Part shown: positions 18,939-27,676 of the stretch, piece after piece
How the letters are laid out: every line of letters begins with the position of its first letter
Position numbering within the stretch: position 1 is the stretch's first letter
From: Aurantibacter sp034110465
Lineage (GTDB): Bacteria; Bacteroidota; Bacteroidia; Flavobacteriales; Flavobacteriaceae
Direction of reading: 5' to 3'
NCBI GenBank assembly: GCA_034110465.1
Contig: JAWUZD010000010.1
Location: 124,001 to 188,000 of the forward strand
DNA length: 64,000 bases
Program-made: the position numbers and the translations under genes
The notes under the pieces: model-generated
Database searches by the model: none
What the model was told of the DNA's origin: nothing
Seen by the model: the letters and a program-made list of their open reading frames with translations, nothing else

Positions 18939-19721
18939 ATGAAAACGTATTACATTATTGCCTTAGCTTCAGTTTTAGTTTTATCTAGTTGTAAGAAAGA
19001 TAAAAAAACAACACAAGAAACGGAAGAAGTTACAGAAGTTGTAACAACCATTTCTAAATTAAAAATTACACCTATTGAGCACGCAACTATGGTTCTTGAA
19101 TACGAAGACCAAGTTATTTACATAGATCCTTTTGGAGGAAAAGAAGCTTTTAAAGACCAGAAACCTGCCGATTTAGTTTTTATTACAGACTTACATTTTG
19201 ATCATTTAGACATTCCTACGCTTGACAGTTTAGATTTAAGTAAAGCAACTATTATTGCGCCTTTAGCTGTTAAAGAAAAATTACCTAAAAATTTACAACG
19301 TAAAACCATTGTATTACACAACGGAAACGCTAAAACAGTAAAAGGTATTGGTATTGAAACTGTACCAATGTATAATTTGCGTAAAGAAGCTTTACACTTT
19401 CACGAAAAAGGAAGAGGAAATGGTTATGTTTTAACCATTGGAAAAGAACGCATTTATATTTCTGGTGATACGGAAGATATTCCTGAAATGCGTAAACTCA
19501 AAAATATTGACAAAGCTTTTGTTTGTATGAATTTACCTTGGACTATGCCTGTAAATAATGCTGCAAGTGCGGTTTTAGACTTTAAACCTAAACAAGTATA
19601 TCCTTACCATTACAGAAACAAAGAGGGTTTTAGTAATGTTGGTTTATTTAAAATGCAAGTCAATGCTTCTTCAGATGAGATTGAAGTTATACAGTTGGAT
19701 TGGTATGTTTCTTCTAAATAA
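18939..19721 (+). CDS. Metallo-beta-lactamase-fold hydrolase, lipoprotein
   Basis: 260 residues from ATG 18939. An upstream start at 18897 would bury the signal sequence. MKTYYIIALASVLVLSSCKK is a lipoprotein signal with lipobox SSC, followed by a Lys/Thr/Glu-rich linker. The fold signature is a DxxHFDH-type metal site (ITDLHFDHLD, about residues 87-96), IEHATMVLEYEDQVIYIDPF before it and SGDTE (about 182-186) after it, as in UlaG/RomA-like beta-lactamase-fold proteins. It is probably a periplasmic-facing metal-dependent hydrolase of unknown substrate. It is a single-gene unit, divergent from the AAA operon and convergent with ettA, with a shared terminator. Confidence 0.8.
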   Translation: MKTYYIIALASVLVLSSCKKDKKTTQETEEVTEVVTTISKLKITPIEHATMVLEYEDQVIYIDPFGGKEAFKDQKPADLVFITDLHFDHLDIPTLDSLDLSKATIIAPLAVKEKLPKNLQRKTIVLHNGNAKTVKGIGIETVPMYNLRKEALHFHEKGRGNGYVLTIGKERIYISGDTEDIPEMRKLKNIDKAFVCMNLPWTMPVNNAASAVLDFKPKQVYPYHYRNKEGFSNVGLFKMQVNASSDEIEVIQLDWYVSSK

Positions 19722-19743
19722 TTTTCACTTTAGGTGTTAACTT

Positions 19744-19781
19744 AAAAAACTCCAAATTACAACTGTAACTTGGAGTTTTTT
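19744..19781. terminator. Bidirectional intrinsic terminator
   Basis: Stem AAAAAACTCCAAATTAC / GTAACTTGGAGTTTTTT with one internal mismatch and a 4-base loop, between convergent genes ending at 19721 (+) and 19803 (-). Confidence 0.8.
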
Positions 19782-19802
19782 TATTTTAGAAAGATAAGAT
19801 TA

Positions 19803-21494
19803 TTATCTAACTAACTTCTTGTACTTAATACGTTTTGGCATTAAATCTCCACCAAGACGTTTCTTCTTATTTTCTTCATATTCAGAATAGCCACCTTCAA
19901 AGAAATACACTTCAGAATTTCCTTCAAAAGCTAAAATATGTGTACATATTCTATCTAAAAACCATCTGTCGTGAGAAATAACTACTGCACAACCAGCAAA
20001 GTTTTCTAAACCTTCTTCTAAGGCACGTAATGTGTTTACATCTAAATCGTTGGTCGGTTCATCTAAAAGCAACACGTTACCTTCTTCTTTAAGTGTCATT
20101 GCTAAGTGTAAACGGTTACGTTCTCCACCAGAAAGCTGACTTACTTTTTTATTTTGCTCACTTCCAGAGAAATTAAAACGACTTAAATAAGCTCTAGAAT
20201 TTACTTCTTTTCCGCCCATAAGGATTAACTCTTGCTCGTCGCTAAAGTTTTGCCAAATGGTTTTATCCATATCTATATTACTATGAGCTTGATCTACATA
20301 AGCAATTTTAGCAGTTTCTCCGACTTTGAATTCACCTTTATCAGGTTTTTCTTCTCCCATTATCATTCTGAAAATAGTGGTTTTACCAGCACCATTTGGT
20401 CCTACTACACCAACTATTCCTGCTTGTGGTAAATTAAAGTTTAAATCTTCGTAAAGCAACTTATCGTCAAAGGCTTTACTTACGCCAGCAGCTTCAATTA
20501 CATTAGTTCCTAAACGTGGACCATTTGGAATGTAGATTTCTAACTTCTCGTCAAGTTGTTGTTGATCTTGACTCATTAGTTTATCGTAATTCTTTAAACG
20601 TGCTTTTTGTTTTGTTTGTCTTCCTTTTGCGCCTTGTCTAACCCATTCTAATTCGCGCTCTAAAGTCTTCTGACGTTTAGATGCTGTTTTAGATTCTTTA
20701 GCCATACGAGTAGATTTTTGATCTAACCAAGAAGAGTAATTCCCTTCCCAAGGAATACCAGCACCTCTGTCTAATTCTAAAATCCAACCTGCAATATTAT
20801 CTAAGAAATATCTATCGTGTGTTACTGCAATTACAGTTCCTTTATATTGTGCTAAGTGCATTTCTAACCAATGTACAGATTCTGCATCTAAGTGATTGGT
20901 AGGTTCATCTAACAATAACACATCTGGTTCTTGTAATAATAAACGACATAATGCAACTCTACGTTTCTCTCCACCTGAAAGTACACCAATTTTCTTATCA
21001 CCATCTGGCGTGCGTAACGCATCCATAGCAATTTCTAATTTGGTATCTAATTCCCAAGCACCAACTGCATCAATTTCATCTTGTAAAACAGCTTGACGCG
21101 CCATTAACTTATCCATTTTGTCGGCATCAGAATATACTTCTTCTAACCCAAATTGGTCGTTAATTTTATTGTACTCTTCAAGAATTGCAACTGTTGCTGC
21201 AGCGCCTTCTTTAACCACTTCTAAAACCGTTTTTTCAGGATCTAATTGTGGCTCTTGTTCTAAATATCCTGTTGTAAATTCTGTATCTGAAGTTAAATCT
21301 CCTTGGAAATTTTTATCAATTCCTGCAATAATTTTTAATAAGGTAGATTTACCAGATCCATTAAGACCTAAAATTCCAATTTTCGCTCCATAATAGAAGC
21401 TTAAATAGATATTTTTTAATACTGGTGTATTTGCCGACTTGAACGTTTTTGTAACGCCAGTCATTGAAAATATAATCTTTTTATCGTCAGCCAT
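19803..21494 (-). CDS. ettA: Energy-dependent translational throttle protein EttA (ABC-F)
   Basis: 563 residues, close to the 555 of the E. coli protein. Two ABC domains without membrane segments: first Walker A GLNGSGKST (about 42-50), signature LSGGEKRR and LLLDEPTNHLD; then Walker A GPNGAGKTT, signature LSGGERNR and LLLDEPTNDLD. Between them is the charged linker helix region (KQRKTLERELEWVRQGAKG). ABC-F proteins of this type bind the ribosomal E site and gate entry into elongation according to the ATP/ADP ratio. It is monocistronic, with a terminator past its end and a dispersed repeat 50 bp upstream. Confidence 0.95.
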   Translation of the reverse strand: MADDKKIIFSMTGVTKTFKSANTPVLKNIYLSFYYGAKIGILGLNGSGKSTLLKIIAGIDKNFQGDLTSDTEFTTGYLEQEPQLDPEKTVLEVVKEGAAATVAILEEYNKINDQFGLEEVYSDADKMDKLMARQAVLQDEIDAVGAWELDTKLEIAMDALRTPDGDKKIGVLSGGEKRRVALCRLLLQEPDVLLLDEPTNHLDAESVHWLEMHLAQYKGTVIAVTHDRYFLDNIAGWILELDRGAGIPWEGNYSSWLDQKSTRMAKESKTASKRQKTLERELEWVRQGAKGRQTKQKARLKNYDKLMSQDQQQLDEKLEIYIPNGPRLGTNVIEAAGVSKAFDDKLLYEDLNFNLPQAGIVGVVGPNGAGKTTIFRMIMGEEKPDKGEFKVGETAKIAYVDQAHSNIDMDKTIWQNFSDEQELILMGGKEVNSRAYLSRFNFSGSEQNKKVSQLSGGERNRLHLAMTLKEEGNVLLLDEPTNDLDVNTLRALEEGLENFAGCAVVISHDRWFLDRICTHILAFEGNSEVYFFEGGYSEYEENKKKRLGGDLMPKRIKYKKLVR

Positions 21495-21544
21495 TATTGT
21501 TTGTTTTATAGTTGATTAATTTATAGTCAGTAGTTATTAGAAAA

Positions 21545-21575
21545 ATAGTTCTCGACTGCGCTCGAACAGACAGAG
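21545..21575. repeat. Dispersed repeat AGTTCTCGACTGC.. copy B
   Basis: ATAGTTCTCGACTGCGCTCG followed by AACAGACAGAG. It contains an imperfect dyad (CTCGAcTGCgCTCGA) and is almost identical to 37282-37309. It lies in the interval upstream of ettA. Confidence 0.7.
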
Positions 21576-21627
21576 AAATAAACTGTTTTAATTATCAAAT
21601 TGTTACATTTTCAAATTAAATAATTGA

Positions 21628-21810
21628 TTACACTCTTCCTTTTAATGCATTAAAAACCCAAGCAATAGCAAAAAAACCAATACCTACAGATGCAAAACCG
21701 TAACCTGCAACGTCATCATATCTAAAAGCTCCTAGTGCTATTAATGCCAATCCTACTATTATCATTATTGTTGTAGCCCAAGCTAAAACTGTATTTTTAT
21801 TCATTCCCAT
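21628..21810 (-). CDS. CAL67264 family membrane protein
   Basis: 60 residues with two membrane spans (about 8-27 and 36-55), a very small hydrophobic protein of the type named CAL67264 in Flavobacteriia. Ile/Ala/Gly-rich spans are separated by a short polar turn (FRYDDVAGYGFA). Function unknown; the family is restricted to this group and well conserved in size, which supports a real gene despite the length. ATG 21810 is used; a second ATG two codons in is also possible. Confidence 0.75.
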   Translation of the reverse strand: MGMNKNTVLAWATTIMIIVGLALIALGAFRYDDVAGYGFASVGIGFFAIAWVFNALKGRV

Positions 21811-21859
21811 AATCTTCTCTTTTTAAAAATAGAAAAGCAAATATCGTTTATTTTAACAA

Positions 21860-21885
21860 AAAAAGCAGCTAAAAAGCTGCTTTTT
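21860..21885 (-). terminator. Intrinsic terminator of the pirin/MarR operon
   Basis: Perfect 11-bp stem AAAAAGCAGCT / AGCTGCTTTTT with a 4-base A loop. It lies past the stop at 21950 of the minus-strand operon and upstream of the small membrane protein gene. Confidence 0.8.
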
Positions 21886-21949
21886 ACTAGGAGAAACCTC
21901 TTAAACTATTATAGTTTTAATTTATTAAATAATTAAAGCCATTTAACTC

Positions 21950-22669
21950 CTAAATCATTGGCACTTCTATAAATAATAATTCTGTGTTAGTTTTAGCTTC
22001 CATAGTAAAATCTTTAATATCGCTTAAACCTATAGCGTCTCTTGTATTCAAGATATCTTCATCTACTTTAACATTTCCAGAAATTACCATTGTATAAACA
22101 CCATTACGTTCATCATTTAACTTATATGTAAAAGCTTCATTTTCATTTAAGTCGATTCGCGATAAGGTAACATCTTGATGAATTTTCAACCCTTTTTCCT
22201 CACTAGAAAAACCAGTTACTAAAGTTTGAAGTTTTCCTTGCCTGTCTTCAGCTTTAAAAAAAGCTTGATCATATCTTGGTTTTACATTCTTTTCATTTGG
22301 CATAATCCAAATCTGAAACAACTTTAATTCTTCTGTTGTAGATCCATTGATTTCTGAATGTTGCAAACCAGAACCAGCACTCATTAATTGGACTTCACCA
22401 GCTTTTATTTCTTGCCATTCGTTATCTCCCATAGAATCTCTATGTTTTAGTACGCCAGATAATGGAATTGTAATAATTTCCATATTATCGTGCGGATGCG
22501 TTCCAAAACCCATACTTGGAGCAATAATATCGTCGTTTAAAACACGTAAAGCGCCAAATTGAACTTTTTTAGCATCAAAATATTGTGCAAAACTAAAAGA
22601 ATGCTTTGCTTGTAACCAACCGTGATTAGCTTGACCTCTTTTTTCTGATTTATGTATAACTTTTTTCAT
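21950..22669 (-). CDS. Pirin family protein (YhhW-like, quercetinase-type bicupin)
   Basis: 239 residues. The N-terminal cupin has the pirin signature FGTHPHDNMEIITIPLSG (about 56-73) and GSGLQHSE (about 98-105), which supply the three His and one Glu metal ligands. The C-terminal cupin lacks them, as usual. Members such as YhhW open quercetin with dioxygen in vitro, while their in vivo role is generally in stress or redox responses. It is the last gene of a four-gene operon with a MarR regulator, an FMN reductase and a DoxX-like protein, a composition typical of quinone or electrophile defence. Confidence 0.9.
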   Translation of the reverse strand: MKKVIHKSEKRGQANHGWLQAKHSFSFAQYFDAKKVQFGALRVLNDDIIAPSMGFGTHPHDNMEIITIPLSGVLKHRDSMGDNEWQEIKAGEVQLMSAGSGLQHSEINGSTTEELKLFQIWIMPNEKNVKPRYDQAFFKAEDRQGKLQTLVTGFSSEEKGLKIHQDVTLSRIDLNENEAFTYKLNDERNGVYTMVISGNVKVDEDILNTRDAIGLSDIKDFTMEAKTNTELLFIEVPMI

Positions 22670-22684
22670 AATTATTAATTAAAA

Positions 22685-23125
22685 TTATGGTCTTAATTTA
22701 TCTAACAATCGGTTTAATATAGTGGCTTCTTCCGATGTTAAGTTTTGTGTTACTAATTTGTTTTTAGGTGAAGGAATATCGACTAAAAGTTCTAATCCTT
22801 TTTTAGTAATTTGTATATGAACTACGCGCCTATCTGTCTCACAATTAAAACGTTCTATTAAACCTTTCTCTATTAACTTATCTGTTAGTCGAGTTACGTT
22901 TGGCGCTCGATCTATCATTCTACTTTTAATTACCTGAACTTTTAAAGGCTCTTTTGCTCCTCTTAAAATTCTTAGAATATTATACTGCTGTGGCGATAAA
23001 CCGAAAGTTTTAAAAAAATCGTTTTGTAAACTTGCTATATAATTTGATGTATATAAAATATTAAGCAATGCCTTTTGTTGCTCGCTTTCAAAAGTTGAAT
23101 TAATTTCTTTAGCTAAATCTCCCAT
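22685..23125 (-). CDS. MarR family transcriptional regulator
   Basis: 146 residues with the MarR winged-helix arrangement: dimerisation helix, LSPQQYNILRILRGAKEPLKV, recognition helix region DRAPNVTRLTDKLIEKGLIER (about 80-100) and the wing with CETDRRVVHIQITKKG. It lies inside the operon it probably controls, between the FMN reductase and pirin genes (gaps 9 and 15 bp). A palindrome overlapping the operon promoter at 24104-24115 is the likely binding site. A Cys in the wing (NCETD) could be a redox sensor; inference. Confidence 0.9.
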   Translation of the reverse strand: MGDLAKEINSTFESEQQKALLNILYTSNYIASLQNDFFKTFGLSPQQYNILRILRGAKEPLKVQVIKSRMIDRAPNVTRLTDKLIEKGLIERFNCETDRRVVHIQITKKGLELLVDIPSPKNKLVTQNLTSEEATILNRLLDKLRP

Positions 23126-23134
23126 AAGGCGTTA

Positions 23135-23671
23135 TTATTTTAAAACTGATGCTTCTAGAGTATTTACAGCTTTAGTTAATTCATTTAAAAATTCTGGATT
23201 TACTAATTTTTCATCTTTAAAATTATCTCCAAAAGAAGGCAATAAAAATGTTGCTACTATATTAGCATCGTGTCTTGGGAAACTTCCAGCAGCTAGATCA
23301 AAAACAGATTTTCCGCCTCTTCCTCCAGGCGAAGTACTCATTAATAATACTGGTTTATTTTGAAACATTTTCATATTAACTCTACTTACCCAATCAAACA
23401 AACTTTTAAACGCAGCACTATAAAAGCCATTGTGTTCTGCTAAAGAGATAATAATCCCATCGGCTTCTTCAAGTTTATTGTAAAATTTCTTAGCGTTTTC
23501 ATCTATTCCAGAAACTTGCTCAATATTTACACTATACGTTGGTACTTCAAAATCGTTTAAATCTAAAACCTCTACTTTAGTTTTTTCTAATAAACTTCCT
23601 GCAAAAACTGCTAATTGCTTATTAATTGATGTATTACTATTACTTCCTGCAAATGCTATAATTTTTTTCAT
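23135..23671 (-). CDS. NADPH-dependent FMN reductase family oxidoreductase
   Basis: 178 residues, flavodoxin-like. The N terminus MKKIIAFAGSNSNTSINKQL binds the FMN phosphate, and IISLAEHNGFYSAAFKSLFDWVSR (about 75-98) is the family signature for flavin binding. LMSTSPGGRGG follows. The enzyme probably reduces quinones, azo or nitro compounds with NAD(P)H. Second gene of the MarR operon, 9 bp before marR and 12 bp after the DoxX-like gene, fitting an electrophile or quinone detoxification unit. Confidence 0.85.
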   Translation of the reverse strand: MKKIIAFAGSNSNTSINKQLAVFAGSLLEKTKVEVLDLNDFEVPTYSVNIEQVSGIDENAKKFYNKLEEADGIIISLAEHNGFYSAAFKSLFDWVSRVNMKMFQNKPVLLMSTSPGGRGGKSVFDLAAGSFPRHDANIVATFLLPSFGDNFKDEKLVNPEFLNELTKAVNTLEASVLK

Positions 23672-23683
23672 CTTAACTATTTT

Positions 23684-24040
23684 TTATTGGTTTAGTTTTC
23701 TGTAAGTGATATAATTTATGATTAATAAGATGATCCCTATTACTGCGAATAAATGCTCGCCATCATTAATCATTCTATGGGCAAAAAAGGCTAAAATTAC
23801 ATTAAAGGTAAATCCTGCATAAGCCCATTCTTTAATAGTTTTAAATTTTGTTTGCCAAATTGCTATTAATCCTAAAAACTTAGCTCCTGCTAACGGATAA
23901 ACTAAATAAGCTGGATAACCAAAACTTATAAAAGCAGTTCTTATTTCTTCAGTATTAAATAAGTACATACTTATTGAAAAAAGCATTAGTCCAGTAAACA
24001 AACCCTTAGTAAGATAATGGATGATTTTTTGTGTTTTCAT
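23684..24040 (-). CDS. DoxX family membrane protein
   Basis: 118 residues from ATG 24040; a 14-codon extension to 24082 would overlap the promoter. Four hydrophobic segments with the DoxX-like pattern (LTKGLFTGLMLFSISMYLF, YPLAGAKFLGLIAIW, HRMINDGEHLFAVIGIIL). The family sits in the inner membrane and is often paired with redox enzymes. It is the first gene of the MarR/pirin operon, directly behind the promoter with a TAnnTTTG element at 24080-24087. Confidence 0.8.
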   Translation of the reverse strand: MKTQKIIHYLTKGLFTGLMLFSISMYLFNTEEIRTAFISFGYPAYLVYPLAGAKFLGLIAIWQTKFKTIKEWAYAGFTFNVILAFFAHRMINDGEHLFAVIGIILLIINYITYRKLNQ

Positions 24041-24079
24041 TTTATTATAAATTAATTCTATTAGTATTTTTTGATAGTA

Positions 24080-24110
24080 CAAATGTAATAAAAATTAATT
24101 TAGTTTCCAA
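24080..24110 (-). promoter_or_regulatory. Bacteroidota sigma-A-type promoter of the MarR operon
   Basis: On the minus strand TTG (24108-24110) is followed after 20 bases by TACATTTG (24080-24087), matching the -33 TTG / -7 TAnnTTTG consensus of Bacteroidota. The predicted transcription start is some 30 bases before ATG 24040. Confidence 0.7.
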
Positions 24111-24115
24111 GGAAA
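24104..24115. promoter_or_regulatory. Palindromic operator candidate (MarR)
   Basis: Perfect 12-bp palindrome TTTCCAAGGAAA whose centre is the -33 TTG of the operon promoter; weak flanking symmetry with AATTAAT on both sides. A repressor bound here would block RNA polymerase, as expected for an autoregulated MarR operon. Confidence 0.6.
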
Positions 24116-24223
24116 TTAATTCCGTGTATATTATTTTAACATAGTAATAAGAAATAAATGACTATAACGTTTTCTTAAAGTGTTGCAATTTTGTAAATTC
24201 GTTCAAAATTTACACAACTTAAT

Positions 24224-25867
24224 ATGGACATAAACTTCAATAAAAACGAAGACCACAATAAACTCTTAGTATCTGATTTAAAAAAACGCTTTGCACAAGT
24301 AAAACTTGGTGGTGGAAAAAAGCGAATAGAGAAATTACATAGTCAAGGAAAACTAACAGCTAGAGAACGTATAGATTATCTATTAGACAAGAAAAAACCA
24401 AGTATTGAGATTGGTGCTTTTGCTGGCGATGGTATGTACGAAGAACATGGCGGTTGTCCTTCTGGTGGCGTTGTAGTAAAAATGGGTTATGTAAAAGGCA
24501 AACAATGTATTGTTGTTGCTAACGATGCTACTGTAAAAGCTGGAGCTTGGTTTCCTATTACAGGAAAAAAGAATTTAAGAGCTCAAGAAATTGCTATAGA
24601 AAATAAATTACCTATTATATATTTAGTGGATTCCGCTGGTGTTTATTTACCAATGCAAGACGAAATATTCCCAGACAAAGAACATTTTGGACGTATTTTT
24701 AGAAATAATGCTATAATGAGTAGTATGGGAATTACTCAAATTGCTGCAGTTATGGGTAGTTGTGTTGCTGGTGGTGCTTACTTACCAATTATGAGTGACG
24801 AAGCTTTAATTGTTGATAAAACAGGAAGTATTTTTCTTGCTGGTAGTTATTTAGTAAAAGCAGCAATTGGAGAAGTTATTGATAATGAAACTTTAGGCGG
24901 AGCAACTACACATTGTGAAGTTTCTGGCGTTATAGATCACAAGGCTTTAGACGATAAAGATTGTTTAGAAAAAATACAACGCATTTTTGACAAAATAGGT
25001 GATTTTGATAAAGCTGGATTTAATAGAGCTGAAGCTGAAAAACCAAAAGAAAAAGAGGAAGAAATATACGGAATTTTACCAAAATCTAGAGCAGATCAAT
25101 ATGATATGCGAGAGATTATTAAACGTTTGGTTGATGGCTCTGAATTTGATGAATACAAAGAAGGTTATGGACAAACTATAATAACTGCCTATGCAAGAAT
25201 TGACGGTTGGGCTGTAGGAATTGTTGCTAATCAACGTAAATTAGTTAAAACAAAATCTTCAAAAACAAAACCAACTGAAATGCAATTTGGTGGAGTTATT
25301 TATAATGACAGTGCAGATAAAGCGACTCGATTTATAGCTAACTGTAACCAGAAAAAAATTCCTTTAGTCTTTTTACAAGATGTTACCGGTTTTATGGTTG
25401 GTAGTAAAAGTGAACATTCTGGCATTATAAAAGATGGCGCTAAAATGGTAAATGCCTTAGCAAATTCTGTGGTACCAAAATTCACTATTATTTTAGGTAA
25501 TAGTTATGGCGCAGGAAATTATGCTATGTGTGGAAAAGCTTACGACCCAAGATTAATTGTGGCTTGGCCAAGTGCTGAATTAGCTGTTATGAGTGGGAAA
25601 AGTGCTGCAAAAGTATTATTACAAATAGAAAAAGCATCGCTTAAAAAGAAAGGTGAAGAAATTACACCAGAGAAAGAAGAAGAATTGTTTAATAAAATAA
25701 AAGCTAGATACGATAATCAGGTATCTCCTTATTATGCGGCATCTCGTATTTGGACTGATGGCGTTATAGATCCTTTAGATACTAGAACTTGGATTTCTAT
25801 GGGAATTGAAGCTGCTAACCACGCACCTATTGAGAAGCAATTTAATATGGGGATTTTACAGGTTTAG
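24224..25867 (+). CDS. Acyl-CoA carboxylase subunit beta (methylcrotonoyl/propionyl-CoA type carboxyltransferase)
   Basis: 547 residues with two crotonase-like carboxyltransferase domains. The N half has the acyl-CoA-binding region (GGCPSGGVVVKMGYVKGKQ, VDSAGVYLPMQDE, GSCVAGGAYLP); the C half has the carboxybiotin pocket (FLQDVTGFMVG, GNSYGAGNYAMCGKAYDPR). The LPMQDEIFPDKEHFGRIF stretch is most like methylcrotonoyl-CoA carboxylase beta, which acts in leucine breakdown, but substrate cannot be fixed from sequence alone. No biotin-carrying alpha subunit is in the window. The next gene begins 13 bp later and may be co-transcribed. Confidence 0.88.
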   Translation: MDINFNKNEDHNKLLVSDLKKRFAQVKLGGGKKRIEKLHSQGKLTARERIDYLLDKKKPSIEIGAFAGDGMYEEHGGCPSGGVVVKMGYVKGKQCIVVANDATVKAGAWFPITGKKNLRAQEIAIENKLPIIYLVDSAGVYLPMQDEIFPDKEHFGRIFRNNAIMSSMGITQIAAVMGSCVAGGAYLPIMSDEALIVDKTGSIFLAGSYLVKAAIGEVIDNETLGGATTHCEVSGVIDHKALDDKDCLEKIQRIFDKIGDFDKAGFNRAEAEKPKEKEEEIYGILPKSRADQYDMREIIKRLVDGSEFDEYKEGYGQTIITAYARIDGWAVGIVANQRKLVKTKSSKTKPTEMQFGGVIYNDSADKATRFIANCNQKKIPLVFLQDVTGFMVGSKSEHSGIIKDGAKMVNALANSVVPKFTIILGNSYGAGNYAMCGKAYDPRLIVAWPSAELAVMSGKSAAKVLLQIEKASLKKKGEEITPEKEEELFNKIKARYDNQVSPYYAASRIWTDGVIDPLDTRTWISMGIEAANHAPIEKQFNMGILQV

Positions 25868-25879
25868 TTAAGCTAATAA

Positions 25880-27214
25880 ATGAATTACACTATAATTGAC
25901 GTTGAAACTACTGGTGCCAGCAACAAAATAACAGAAATTTCTATTTTCAAATATAATGGTGATACTGTTATAGATGAATTTACATCTTTAGTAAATCCAA
26001 AAACTTTTATTCCAAGTCATATTACTGCTTTAACAGGCATAGATATGGCTATGGTAGTTAATGCTCCAACATTTGATGAAATAGCTCAAGACATTCTAAA
26101 AATTACTGAAGACACTATTTTTGTAGCGCACAATGTCAATTTTGATTACAATGTAATTCAAAAAGAATTCAAGAGTTTAGACATAGAATTTATAAGAAAA
26201 AAACTATGTACCGTAAGATTATCTCGTAGCCTCTTACCTGGACATAAATCTTATAGTTTAGGGAAGTTGTGTAACGATTTAAATATAGCTTTAGTAGGTA
26301 GACATAGAGCTCGAGGCGATGCAGAAGCAACTGTTATTTTATTTGAAAAACTTTTACAACAAGATAATGCAGAAGAAACCTTTACTGATTTCCTAAATAA
26401 GAAATCTAAAGAATCTACGTTGCCACCAAATGTGCCAAAAGAACAATTTGAACGTTTACCTAACAAACCCGGAATTTATTATTTTAAAAATAAGAAGAAC
26501 GAAATTATATACGTTGGAAAAGCTAAAGACATAAAAAAACGTGTTGTTAGTCATTTTTGCAGTAAAGCACAGAGTAGTTTAGATTTATGTAGAGAAACTG
26601 GCGGATTAGATTTTGAATTATCTGGAAGTGAACTTATTGCGTTACTTATGGAAGACGCAGCTATAAAAAAACACTTTCCAAAATTTAATACAGTAGCAAA
26701 AAAACGCGTACAAGGTATTGCTTTGTTTAGCTATCAAGATAGAAATGGCACATTACACTTAGCTTTAAACAGTTTAAAACTAGCGCCAAATGCTATTCTT
26801 AAATTCTATACTAAATTAGAAGCTAGAAAAACTTTAGAACGCATTTGTGAAACTTATAATTTATGTCCTAAATTTTGTCATTTACAAGAAAATGTAAAAG
26901 AATGCTCTCATTTTAATATTAGCTGTAAAGGTATTTGTAAGGGTGACGAAACTATAGAAGATTACAATAACCGAGTAACAAATGCTATTTGTGATGAAGT
27001 TAATAAAAATGAAAATCGACTTTTAGAAACCACAGGAAGAACAGATGATGAAGTTGGATTTATCCAAATCAAAAATGGTGTGTATCTAGGTTACGGATTT
27101 GTTCCCAAAGATGACCAAATCAACCACGAAAACATTTTAGATTTCTATTTAATTAGGGAGAATGACAACAATGAAATTAAAAAAATATTAAATTCTCATT
27201 TTACAAAAAACTAA
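25880..27214 (+). CDS. DnaQ-type exonuclease fused to GIY-YIG (UvrC/Cho-like) nuclease
   Basis: 444 residues. Residues 1-165 are a DEDDh exonuclease: IIDVETTG (Exo I), FVAHNVNFDYNVIQ (Exo II) and HRARGDAEATV (Exo III). Around residues 190-275 is a GIY-YIG endonuclease with LPNKPGIYYFKNKK and IIYVGKAKDIKKRV. A C-terminal Cys-rich segment follows (CPKFCHLQENVKECSHF), as in Cho-like proteins. The combination suggests DNA-damage processing, either a repair incision followed by trimming or an alternative to UvrC. Its 3' end overlaps the convergent DUF423 gene by 14 bp. Confidence 0.88.
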   Translation: MNYTIIDVETTGASNKITEISIFKYNGDTVIDEFTSLVNPKTFIPSHITALTGIDMAMVVNAPTFDEIAQDILKITEDTIFVAHNVNFDYNVIQKEFKSLDIEFIRKKLCTVRLSRSLLPGHKSYSLGKLCNDLNIALVGRHRARGDAEATVILFEKLLQQDNAEETFTDFLNKKSKESTLPPNVPKEQFERLPNKPGIYYFKNKKNEIIYVGKAKDIKKRVVSHFCSKAQSSLDLCRETGGLDFELSGSELIALLMEDAAIKKHFPKFNTVAKKRVQGIALFSYQDRNGTLHLALNSLKLAPNAILKFYTKLEARKTLERICETYNLCPKFCHLQENVKECSHFNISCKGICKGDETIEDYNNRVTNAICDEVNKNENRLLETTGRTDDEVGFIQIKNGVYLGYGFVPKDDQINHENILDFYLIRENDNNEIKKILNSHFTKN

Positions 27215-27575
27215 CCAATAAAAGAATCCAACCCGCAGTAAGAAATAAGCCACCTAAAGGTGTCAATGGACCTAAAAATTTAAGTTTTTTTCCTCTAGCA
27301 GAACTAATACATAATCCATAAATACTAAAAGAAAATAATAGTATGCCTAATAAAAAACAATACGCGGCATACTTTTCTACACTTGTATCAAACTCTAACT
27401 GAAACCCAATTACAAGCAATAAAATTGCATGATACATTTGATATTTTATTCCAGTTTCAAAACTAGATTGTAATTCTGGAGAGAACACTTTCTTTAGCGC
27501 ATGCGCACCAAATGCTCCTAAAATTATAGATAATACTCCGAATATAGCTGCTGAAATAAGTACAATTTCCTTCAT
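27201..27575 (-). CDS. DUF423 family membrane protein
   Basis: 124 residues from ATG 27575; the longer frame to 27605 adds ten unlikely residues. Four membrane spans with the DUF423 pattern FGVLSIILGAFGAHALKK at the N terminus, YQMYHAILLLVIG, and GPLTPLGGLFLTAGW near the end. Function unknown, inner membrane. The stop region overlaps that of the convergent nuclease gene (27201-27214), so there is no room for a terminator between them. Confidence 0.85.
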   Translation of the reverse strand: MKEIVLISAAIFGVLSIILGAFGAHALKKVFSPELQSSFETGIKYQMYHAILLLVIGFQLEFDTSVEKYAAYCFLLGILLFSFSIYGLCISSARGKKLKFLGPLTPLGGLFLTAGWILLLVSFL

Positions 27576-27627
27576 TTTACTAATACAATTTAGTGTTATT
27601 CTCAAACACCAAATATAAGGTTAAAAT

Positions 27628-27658
27628 AAAAAGCTAAATTCTAAGAATTTAGCTTTTT
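27628..27658. terminator. Intrinsic terminator past the VWA gene
   Basis: AAAAAGCTAAATTCT / AGAATTTAGCTTTTT, a near-perfect inverted repeat around a single A (effective loop CTAAG), with A and T runs. It follows the stop at 27677 of the minus-strand gene and lies just upstream of DUF423. Confidence 0.75.
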
Positions 27659-27676
27659 ATTTTTTTGATGAAACTC

